Positions 35,562 to 41,647 of a DNA stretch of 41,647 nucleotides are shown here, one piece after another. Within the stretch, counting starts at the first letter, position 1. The number at the start of each line of letters is the position of its first letter. Position numbers and translations under genes: made by a program. The DNA is from Bacteroidaceae bacterium (GTDB taxonomy: Bacteria > Bacteroidota > Bacteroidia > Bacteroidales > Bacteroidaceae): NCBI GenBank assembly GCA_016292045.1, contig JAEEZX010000015.1:1-41647 (forward strand). Direction: 5' to 3'. The notes beneath the pieces were generated by a model. It did no database searches. It had not been told where the DNA came from and worked only from the letters and a program-made list of their open reading frames with translations.

Positions 35562-36545
35562 TCAACAAAACCCGATTGCGACCTGCTTACGGCCCTCATC
35601 CTTTGGCGAGAATTCACTGCGTACGCGTTCAAACTCCCTGAGCTCACGGCTGCTGACTGACGGAGACTTATGCGAGATGGAGTCCTCCAGCAACGATTGC
35701 GTGATCACCTTATAGGGTTTGTCCTTCTCCCGGATACTGGCATTGAACATCTTTCTGGAGGCCATCTTCACGATGTAACTGATGTCACTGCAATTATAGC
35801 CCTGGGTCAAATCTGCAAGGCGTCCGAAATCAATATCCTCTGCTGCCGGCAATTTCGACAGTTCCAAACGGAACAGACTCTCACGTGCTCGTACATCAGG
35901 CATATCCACATAGATAATCTCATCAATACGTCCTGTCCTCAGGACTGCCTTGTCTATACGCTCAGGGTGGTTTGTGGCAGCCAGCACATATATACCTTTC
36001 TCTGCAGCGTTGTTCAGCATACACAAGAACTCATTTACCTCACCATTCTGATAGTTACGGTCATCATTGGAACGCTGTGGCACCATGGCATCAAACTCAT
36101 CAAAAAAGATGATTGTCGGAGCCTTACGCTCTGCCTTGCGAAACACCTCACCGATTTTCTCCTGCGTACCATGTACAAGGGTTGATGCTAGGTCATCGGG
36201 CACAACTTTGATGAAGCTGATGCCCACTTCATCGGCAATCTTCTCTGCGAAGAACGTTTTACCACATCCTGCGGGACCATAAAACAGGAGACTGGGAGGA
36301 GTGATACCATATGCCTTGGCACATTCCTGGTTGTTCAGCACATTAATGAATCCTTCCGTCACCATCTGTTTCAGTTCCTCCATCCCGGCCACATCTCCAA
36401 ATCCGTTGCTACGCTTGGGGGCAGACTTCTTTGACTTTGTCTGTGCTGCACTTCTCTTTGGAGCCGTTTCCTCTTCTTTCTCAACCACCTTACCTGTTGT
36501 CAACTTGCGCAGCCATTCCTTTTCTGCATTTTTCTTTTCGCTCAT
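35562..36545 (-). CDS. Single-domain classical AAA ATPase (Vps4/proteasome-ATPase-like)
   Basis: The 327-residue protein has a charged, basic N-terminal ~45 residues and one AAA module. Walker A is GPAGCGKT (90-97), Walker B IIFFDE (145-150), sensor-1 ATNHPE (N192), and the second region of homology reads LRTGRIDEI with arginine fingers R203 and R206. All catalytic residues are present. It lacks a protease domain and membrane helix, unlike FtsH in this window. An AGGAGG site precedes its ATG, and bipartite element C is 32 nt upstream. It heads the operon through YbjN-like, Sel1-like, WG-like and vWA genes. Confidence 0.92.
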   Translation of the reverse strand: MSEKKNAEKEWLRKLTTGKVVEKEEETAPKRSAAQTKSKKSAPKRSNGFGDVAGMEELKQMVTEGFINVLNNQECAKAYGITPPSLLFYGPAGCGKTFFAEKIADEVGISFIKVVPDDLASTLVHGTQEKIGEVFRKAERKAPTIIFFDEFDAMVPQRSNDDRNYQNGEVNEFLCMLNNAAEKGIYVLAATNHPERIDKAVLRTGRIDEIIYVDMPDVRARESLFRLELSKLPAAEDIDFGRLADLTQGYNCSDISYIVKMASRKMFNASIREKDKPYKVITQSLLEDSISHKSPSVSSRELREFERVRSEFSPKDEGRKQVAIGFC

Positions 36546-36570
36546 ATCTGCCTCCTTTCTTTTTATTTGT

Positions 36571-36608
36571 TCATGATTAAAGAGTATAACAAATAACCAT
36601 TTCTATCA
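36571..36608 (-). promoter_or_regulatory. 38-bp bipartite element, copy C (AAA-vWA operon)
   Basis: Minus-strand TGATAGAA-N15-ACTCTTTA, 32 nt before the AAA ATPase ATG. It matches copy A at most of its 38 positions. Confidence 0.8.
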
Positions 36609-36723
36609 CGGAAAAACAAAAAACTCCCCAAAACTGAGAAGCAAGAAGTGACGGGAATGAAGTGGACTTCTAAATCCTATGAGTTATGTATTATCTTGGA
36701 GGATGCATATTTTTTTCGGAAAT

Positions 36724-37311
36724 CTATCCGCGTTCTGTCATTTTCTTGTAATCATAAAAATGTCTTCGTTGGTTTGCCTGTTTACGATACCTTTTCTTTT
36801 GGTCGTCAAGATGCATATCCGTGAATTTGGTAAGAAGGTTCGCGAAACAATCGATATAAGCATATATAGATGTTTCTGTATTTCCTGTCACCCCCATTCC
36901 TTGGTCATCATACCAATGACTATCGGGAAACAGCTGCCACTTGACAAGTGCCAGGCCATCTGTGAATTGGATAATTTCAAACTCATGTTCAACCTTCAGC
37001 AGATAAGCATTTCTAATGTTAGCCAAGTGGCATATGCCCTCAAAGTCTATGTCCTCTTTATTTATTAGAGTAAAACGCCCTTCCGCATCCACAAGGTCAT
37101 AGACAAGTTGACGCTGTGTGTTAACTAACAGGCGTTCTCTATTGTCGTTCCATTTTTTGTGGTACATCAACAGCATACCTTCTGATAATGGGTATGTAAG
37201 ATACTCTGTGCACTTTACTGAGCTTTCCATCATACGCACATACCGTTCTGTTCTTGGAGAGCAAAAGACGTCTTCCATAGTTTTATGCAGGGTTACATCT
37301 TCTTTCTTCAT
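36724..37311 (-). CDS. Unknown protein, paralogue of the 37872-38438 product
   Basis: I do not recognise a named family. The 195-residue protein has no signal peptide or membrane helix. Its central part (QFTDGLALVKWQLFPDSHWY, then DDQGMGVTGNTETSIYAYID) aligns with the product of 37872-38438 (GVAQVDWQLNPDGRYYMDDD, then GFGITSDVEIEIYGFID). Both share a Lys/Thr-I-x-K/T-D/E-DID-x-x-S/G block. The C-terminus is basic. Its ATG directly follows the stop of the caspase-like gene (TAGATG), so translation is coupled. Confidence 0.7.
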   Translation of the reverse strand: MKKEDVTLHKTMEDVFCSPRTERYVRMMESSVKCTEYLTYPLSEGMLLMYHKKWNDNRERLLVNTQRQLVYDLVDAEGRFTLINKEDIDFEGICHLANIRNAYLLKVEHEFEIIQFTDGLALVKWQLFPDSHWYDDQGMGVTGNTETSIYAYIDCFANLLTKFTDMHLDDQKKRYRKQANQRRHFYDYKKMTERG

Positions 37312-37848
37312 CTATTTGAAATAATGTAAATTGTTGTAATTGAACATTGTCAACTCAGACCTCACATCATCCAACGTTTTTATTCGGATGGGAATCTCTT
37401 CCAGTCCATATCTTTCAATGCAATATCTCAAGCGAACGGAAAACTTCTCCATTTCCATATCTATTTCTTCTTTTGTCGCAGTGATGTTGTATTCAACAGC
37501 TTCCTGCAGCTCAGAGATTATCATTCCGGAGAACAGACCATGTAATCCATACCGCTCCGCAAACATGTCGGCATGACACCAGATTCCGATACATATCTTG
37601 TCACGAAGGAACTGAACATGTTTGTCGGTTATGAGAAAACGATTATACTTCCCGTTTCTGTTAGGAACGGAGAACAAACCATACTGATTTCCATGCCCAA
37701 GCATCATAATCACATTATCAGCACATATCTCACGTCGAACAGCACCATTGGTACTTGTTTCTGTGATTCGCAATGATACATCCTCCCGCAATTCATACAA
37801 TTGCGAAAGGAATCTGGTAGTCGGATCGTTTGCATGTATAACTGTCAT
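37312..37848 (-). CDS. Candidate caspase-like (clan CD) cysteine-peptidase-fold protein
   Basis: The 178-residue product has a hydrophobic strand ending in His-Gly (NVIMMLGHG, H52-G53) and, 39 residues later, a hydrophobic strand ending in Cys (ICIGIWCHAD, C91). This strand-HG / strand-C arrangement and spacing are those of clan CD peptidases such as caspases, gingipains and CHAT domains. The sequence then runs AERYGLHGLFSGM. No signal peptide is present. The assignment is by motif and spacing only; a related non-catalytic fold cannot be excluded. It sits between two paralogous unknown genes in the ykvA-b operon. Confidence 0.5.
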   Translation of the reverse strand: MTVIHANDPTTRFLSQLYELREDVSLRITETSTNGAVRREICADNVIMMLGHGNQYGLFSVPNRNGKYNRFLITDKHVQFLRDKICIGIWCHADMFAERYGLHGLFSGMIISELQEAVEYNITATKEEIDMEMEKFSVRLRYCIERYGLEEIPIRIKTLDDVRSELTMFNYNNLHYFK

Positions 37849-37871
37849 ACTTTGGTTTCACTTTCTATGCC

Positions 37872-38438
37872 TTACATCTTTGCTAATTTCACCATTTTTT
37901 CTGCTTCATCGCGCATTTTTTCCAAGTCTTTATGGTCGCTGACCGCCTGAAACTTCACAATTCTCCTCCCTTCTGTATCAATGAAGCCATATATTTCAAT
38001 TTCCACATCGGATGTTATACCGAAGCCATCATCATCCATATAGTATCTACCATCCGGATTAAGTTGCCAGTCCACTTGTGCCACCCCGTTTCTGTAACTT
38101 CGAATGAACGACGGGAAATGAAACGATAACTTTCTTGCTCTCATTACGACATTCTCTGGCAAATTCTTCAAGGAATCCCAATCAATATCATCTTTTGTTA
38201 TTGTCACCAGCTTCTCATCGTCGTCCATAAACTCAAAAGCTGTTCTCGTATTATGATTCATCACCATCCAGGGCTTATACCATCCCCAGAAATCTTTGTG
38301 TAATACAGCCATACCTTCTCCCAAATCCCTATATTGATATACATATGTCTTGTATGTGTCGGTCTGTAGCAACTCATAGAGTTTTTCTTCAAATCTCTTG
38401 GCGCCACCCATCTTACTCAATTTCTTGTAAATGCTCAT
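37872..38438 (-). CDS. Unknown protein, paralogue of the 36724-37311 product
   Basis: The 188-residue cytoplasmic-looking protein has no recognised domain. A WG-like central region (GVAQVDWQLNPDGRYY followed by DDDGFGITSD and IYGFIDTEGR) is shared with its paralogue two genes downstream. The ORF can be opened at a GTG (38444), but AGGAGGTGATT lies right before the ATG at 38438, so I use that. The C-terminus is a charged helix rich in Lys, Glu and Met. It is 22 bp from the preceding gene. Confidence 0.7.
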   Translation of the reverse strand: MSIYKKLSKMGGAKRFEEKLYELLQTDTYKTYVYQYRDLGEGMAVLHKDFWGWYKPWMVMNHNTRTAFEFMDDDEKLVTITKDDIDWDSLKNLPENVVMRARKLSFHFPSFIRSYRNGVAQVDWQLNPDGRYYMDDDGFGITSDVEIEIYGFIDTEGRRIVKFQAVSDHKDLEKMRDEAEKMVKLAKM

Positions 38439-38466
38439 AATCACCTCCTTCTGTTATCAGGACATA

Positions 38467-38838
38467 TTAGAACCACGCCCTAAAATCATACTCTATTCCT
38501 TTCTGCTCGCACCATTGCCAGATGTAGAAGTCAGCACTGTCTTTATGATGATGAAAACGATCGTATATAGCTTTTACCAAACCTTTACCGTTCTTTGTAC
38601 CTGTCCTGAGCATCAGCTTTTTCGTATTCTCTTCGTCCCAGATATAATTATGCTCAACCTCGCCGTGTCGGTTATACTCATAGTCAGTCTCACTCCCCCA
38701 ATAGTAGTGATTCATGCCGCAACACCCATCTTCGTAAACAAAGTCAATTATGTCACCAACCTTCGTTCCCGTCTCATACAGTATTACGGAGTAATGCTCA
38801 TGCTTCGGTTTATAACCATAGTATTTCTTGTGTCCCAT
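38467..38838 (-). CDS. Small protein of unknown function
   Basis: The 123-residue product is rich in Tyr, His and acidic residues and has no signal peptide or membrane helix. Noticeable segments are GDIIDFVYEDGCCGMNHYYW, with adjacent cysteines, and the aromatic C-terminus FYIWQWCEQKGIEYD. I recognise no family. It starts 2 bp after the stop of the 279-residue gene and is therefore part of the ykvA-b operon. Confidence 0.65.
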   Translation of the reverse strand: MGHKKYYGYKPKHEHYSVILYETGTKVGDIIDFVYEDGCCGMNHYYWGSETDYEYNRHGEVEHNYIWDEENTKKLMLRTGTKNGKGLVKAIYDRFHHHKDSADFYIWQWCEQKGIEYDFRAWF

Positions 38839-38840
38839 AC

Positions 38841-39680
38841 TCAGTTGTTTTTAAAGCCGCCAACTACACAAATCGCAATTTTCCCGTCCTGTGGACTGTC
38901 GTTCTTCCCTATACCCCAAACGGCTTCCACTCCTTTTTGTTTATCAAATATTTCGCCAAGTGATGACATCTCATCCAACATCATTTCTGATTCCTTATTG
39001 AGCAACAGTTTTACAGCCAGATGAGTTAGTTTCGCATCAGAATGCGCTTTATTCATATCATCAATAGCTGTTTGCAGGCACTCCTTCATTTCTTTGGCAT
39101 AACACACTACTCGCTGCCCATCCGTGAAGTCGCAATCCTCCCTGATAGCTTTGATGTCGCCAGCATCAATGCCAATCAGTCCAGGCTCAGCTATGAGATC
39201 CTTCAGAATCATCTTTTCCACGCTCTTCTTGCTCATTACGCTATTTTCAATGACACCCTCCTGTGCCAAACCGAAGAGACTTGGGTCGCAAAGTATGCGA
39301 ATGTTGGCTTCAAGGAACATATAGGCATCGAAGAACGCCTTGAGTTCTTTTTCCAACCAATCTGCTTTCACCTCTTTTACACCTCTAAGCGAATAGCCGG
39401 GCGAAGAGAAGTAGGGAATGCCTTCGTTCCAGTCACCGTAGTAGTTCTTGTGAAACCCGCCTACCACATCAAGAGCCATTTCCAGGATGTTCTTGTCCAT
39501 ACTTATCTCATTCGAATCCACGACGTATGTCAGGAACACGAAGCTCTGGTCCTTCACCTCCATGGAAAGCAACATCTGGATATGCTCATACTCAAACTCA
39601 TAGAAGGTATGGCTTTCCTTTAATTCGATACCAAGGCTTTGGAAAGCCCCTTGCATCTTGTTCAGGACTCTCTTGCTCAT
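38841..39680 (-). CDS. Unknown protein with YbjN-like N-terminal half
   Basis: The 279-residue product begins with a layout like the YbjN-like proteins of the AAA operon: helix, FYEFEYEHIQMLLSMEV strands, and later a helix DWLEKELKAFFDAYMFLEAN. The second half (~135-279) is helical, with a conserved-looking KLTHLAVKLLLNKESEMMLD, and ends in strand AICVVGGF. No membrane segment or signal. Its ATG is one base past the ykvA-b stop codon. It could be an enlarged YbjN-fold adaptor; that is inferred from layout only. Confidence 0.6.
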   Translation of the reverse strand: MSKRVLNKMQGAFQSLGIELKESHTFYEFEYEHIQMLLSMEVKDQSFVFLTYVVDSNEISMDKNILEMALDVVGGFHKNYYGDWNEGIPYFSSPGYSLRGVKEVKADWLEKELKAFFDAYMFLEANIRILCDPSLFGLAQEGVIENSVMSKKSVEKMILKDLIAEPGLIGIDAGDIKAIREDCDFTDGQRVVCYAKEMKECLQTAIDDMNKAHSDAKLTHLAVKLLLNKESEMMLDEMSSLGEIFDKQKGVEAVWGIGKNDSPQDGKIAICVVGGFKNN

Positions 39681-39681
39681 A

Positions 39682-40044
39682 CTACTCTGCTTTTAGTTCG
39701 TTTGGTGTGTACTCAGGAAACCAGTTGTCCAATATCGTATCCACCTTTGCCTCCATCTCCGGTGTGATGTTTTTTCTCATCTTCTGGTATGTTACTGATA
39801 ACGAAGCTATTTCATCGAGCCACCCAAATATCGGTATTCGTCTGGCATCAAGGATATCTATCGGCAGTATTATATAAGCAAGTGTTGAGAATATCAGCAT
39901 CTTGTCTTTCTTTGTCGTATCCTTGCTTCTCATCACATAGTACAAAAGCAACATCGGGCGCACACTCACTCGTCCTGCCTTCGTTGCATAATCTCTCAGC
40001 CTACCCCACAGAGCGCTGTAATTGATGATGTTGTCCCTTTCCAT
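39682..40044 (-). CDS. YkvA/DUF1232 family protein, copy b
   Basis: The 120-residue product shares its core with copy a at 27623-27991, including LLLYYVMRSKDTTKKDKML and ILPIDILDARRIPIFGW. The N-terminal ~30 and C-terminal ~10 residues differ more. It is the first gene after PP2C-b and its terminator, with bipartite element B about 100 nt upstream. It heads the operon that includes the YbjN-like, paralogue-pair and caspase-like genes. Confidence 0.85.
   Translation of the reverse strand: MERDNIINYSALWGRLRDYATKAGRVSVRPMLLLYYVMRSKDTTKKDKMLIFSTLAYIILPIDILDARRIPIFGWLDEIASLSVTYQKMRKNITPEMEAKVDTILDNWFPEYTPNELKAE
39833..39953 (-). repeat. 121-bp identical segment shared by the two ykvA copies (copy 2)
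   Basis: Identical to 27774-27894. The surrounding coding sequence has diverged, which points to recent duplication or gene conversion limited to this segment. Confidence 0.9.
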
Positions 40045-40140
40045 AGTTTTGTTTATTATATATTAAATTTTAAACACATTTTCCTTATTACATCTTCTTC
40101 CTTCAACTTTTGTCTTTAGTTTTCTGTCTATCTTATATCT

Positions 40141-40178
40141 CTATGATTAGAGAGTGTAAAAGGTTAACATTTCTATCA
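40141..40178 (-). promoter_or_regulatory. 38-bp bipartite element, copy B (ykvA-b operon)
   Basis: Minus-strand TGATAGAA-N15-ACTCTCTA, just after the PP2C-b terminator. The leader to the ykvA-b ATG is about 100 nt, longer than for the other four copies. Confidence 0.78.
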
Positions 40179-40184
40179 TAAAAA

Positions 40185-40216
40185 AACAAAATGCCCCTCA
40201 AATATTTTTGAGAGGC
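40185..40216 (-). terminator. Terminator after PP2C copy b
   Basis: TGCCCCTCAA and TTGAGAGGCA form the same hairpin as after PP2C-a, with a different loop and a T-rich tail on the minus strand. Confidence 0.82.
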
Positions 40217-40244
40217 ACTCCATCGATGGCTGTAAACGGCTCTG

Positions 40245-40913
40245 TTATTCCATCTCAACAATAATGGCTGTGTAGTTATCACCGGCTTTCTCTTCACATA
40301 TTGCGCGATATTCGTCTGCCACCTGTTCCAAGTCTTTGGAGCATTGCAAAGTATGGAGCAATCTATCATCTTCTATAGCATTATACAAGCCGTCCGTGCA
40401 GAGCAAGATACGGTCATGAGGCTGTAGTTCTACAACCTTAATCTCAGAGACAGCATCTTCCGGACGACGTGTAAAGAACGACCTGCTGATGTATGGCAGA
40501 CTGATAGGACTGGATTCAATATGATCAATCGTACGGTACCTGACATTACCTTCGGCATCAATGATATAGCAGCGGCTGTCACCAGCATGGGCAATATGGG
40601 CGACAAAGCCTTCAATGCTGGCCATCACAAGAGTCGTACCCATCTGATAATAGCCGGATTTCCCGTCAAGGGTTTTACTTGCCGACTTTGTTGCATCCTC
40701 TATCTTCTGCACGGAGTCCGCTGTTTCCGGATGCTCCTGCCAATAAGCAGAAAACGAGTCGCACACCGTCTTACTGGCAACCTCCCCACAAGAATGCCCG
40801 CCCATACCATCACATACCACGAACAATATACGTTTATCCGCAATCTCTGTAATATTGAGGCTATCCTCATTGTTCATGCGAGGGCCTCTCTCTGAAAACT
40901 TAATGTATCTCAT
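40245..40913 (-). CDS. PP2C-type Ser/Thr protein phosphatase, copy b
   Basis: The 222-residue product has every PP2C metal-site motif: RMNNED, VCDGMGGH, HAGDSR, LLLCTDG and GDNYT. It is the same length as copy a and differs mainly in the helix region around residues 61-90 and in scattered positions. The hairpin terminator and bipartite element that follow are shared with copy a, so the duplicated unit extends beyond the gene. It follows the RsiV-like gene by 40 bp and may be co-transcribed with it rather than with a tyrosine-phosphatase-type gene. Confidence 0.95.
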   Translation of the reverse strand: MRYIKFSERGPRMNNEDSLNITEIADKRILFVVCDGMGGHSCGEVASKTVCDSFSAYWQEHPETADSVQKIEDATKSASKTLDGKSGYYQMGTTLVMASIEGFVAHIAHAGDSRCYIIDAEGNVRYRTIDHIESSPISLPYISRSFFTRRPEDAVSEIKVVELQPHDRILLCTDGLYNAIEDDRLLHTLQCSKDLEQVADEYRAICEEKAGDNYTAIIVEME

Positions 40914-40953
40914 ATTTCTGCATCACATGTAAATGGTACGATTCACAAAAATG

Positions 40954-41647
40954 TTATTGAACACACCACAATCCACGTTCCGTCAGACAGTGTTTAATCC
41001 GACTGTAGGGAACGGTAAAATGAAACGTACCCGCAGCGAAACAACAGATGGCATAGGGTTGGAAGGAGAACACGACGCCATCTTCTGAGAGTCCCGGCGT
41101 TGGCAGAGTGAACTCGCCCGTCCTGTTCCCATCCTCATCCCGAACGGCTACACCGTCCATGATGTTGGGCTGCCATTCCTTATATTGGTGCGTCTTCTCT
41201 GCTTCTTCCTGCAAGATGGACAAGATTTCTTCCATGCATTCCGGCTTGAAGAGGTAGTCGCAGTCTATCTCCTGCTGATGCACGTGATCATATGAAACCA
41301 GACGCTCCGTGTAATAGCCGTGTATACCGGCATTAAAATCATTGGTATATTCCTGATATGTCACGTATCGGTTGTTGCAAACGACGGCCTGCAGATTCAA
41401 GTCGGAAAACAGGTCGGTCGGATAGTCCTCATCATTCGTGCCGTATTCTGCTTTTTTTATTGCAAAATATATGCTCGCAATAAACCGGGCAATTTTCTCG
41501 TTGTCATTCACATTGCCTTTGTAGGCCCAACCGCCATAGGGCCGTTTCGAATACTTGAGACTTATCGTCGTGACATACGGCAAGTCCTCGTCCAACGCTT
41601 GCGAACGCTCTATGAGCTTGACCAGCCATTGCCTGATGGCGTCGGAA
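40954..41647 (-). CDS. RsiV-like (DUF3298) C-terminal domain protein, cut by the window edge
   Basis: The frame is open to the window edge, so the N-terminus is missing; the ~231 visible residues include sequence before the TTG at 41595. The C-terminal part (GVVFSFQPYAICCFAAGTF, then FTVPYSRIKHCL) matches the DUF3298/RsiV pattern of FxFxPYEIAPYAAG followed by PYSEL. RsiV uses this fold to sense lysozyme, but most members are uncharacterised. No membrane segment is visible in the part present; one may lie upstream. It precedes PP2C-b. Confidence 0.7.
   Translation of the reverse strand, partial: SDAIRQWLVKLIERSQALDEDLPYVTTISLKYSKRPYGGWAYKGNVNDNEKIARFIASIYFAIKKAEYGTNDEDYPTDLFSDLNLQAVVCNNRYVTYQEYTNDFNAGIHGYYTERLVSYDHVHQQEIDCDYLFKPECMEEILSILQEEAEKTHQYKEWQPNIMDGVAVRDEDGNRTGEFTLPTPGLSEDGVVFSFQPYAICCFAAGTFHFTVPYSRIKHCLTERGLWCVQ

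Overview
The window is chromosomal DNA from a Bacteroidales bacterium, most likely a Prevotellaceae relative. The evidence is the gene content (a complete type IX secretion core porP-K-L-M-N, class I fumarase, CcsA-type cytochrome c assembly, Bacteroidetes-style FtsH and GroESL) and promoters of the Bacteroidetes TAnnTTTG type in front of tRNA-Gln, tRNA-Lys, ftsH, rsmI, hflX and dsbD. Species cannot be fixed from this stretch.

Positions 1-402 are non-coding, with degenerate ~20-bp tandem repeats and an interleaved inverted-repeat pair. From 403 to 10,893 a minus-strand series runs (in transcription order) groES, groEL, a YhcH/YiaL-family gene, porP, porK, porL, porM, porN and priA. groESL is preceded by a sigma-54-like -24/-12 element. 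From 10,998 to 26,009 are housekeeping genes: cdsA-ftsH, tRNA-Gln, an outer-membrane-like protein with nhaA and ccsA, divergent dsbD, tRNA-Leu, an AI-2E-family permease, a coiled-coil lipoprotein, rsmI, divergent hflX, class I fumarase and tRNA-Lys.

From the 3' end of tRNA-Lys (26,200) to the window end (41,647) the character changes. The DNA is AT-richer by eye, every gene is on the minus strand, genes are tightly packed and mostly unrecognised, and paralogues abound. The tRNA-Lys 3' end and its terminator are partly duplicated at this boundary. This accessory block encodes two PP2C phosphatases, a CX5R tyrosine/dual-specificity-type phosphatase with a C..C...H knuckle, a vWA protein with a full MIDAS plus a decayed vWA C-terminal copy, a single-domain classical AAA ATPase, YbjN-like small proteins, a Sel1-like lipoprotein, WG-repeat-type proteins (one a membrane protein), two YkvA/DUF1232 proteins, a pair of paralogous unknown proteins flanking a candidate caspase-like (His-Cys) protein, and an RsiV/DUF3298-like protein cut by the window edge.

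The strongest new observation is that five transcription units in this block are preceded by the same 38-bp bipartite element (TGATAGAA-N15-ACTCTnTA in transcription orientation, constant spacing). It was not seen in the housekeeping part and does not match the TAnnTTTG promoter. Together with the duplicated PP2C-terminator-element-YkvA unit, this suggests one co-regulated multi-operon system, plausibly a phospho-regulated stress, defence or cell-fate module. No kinase is visible in the window; its function is inference.
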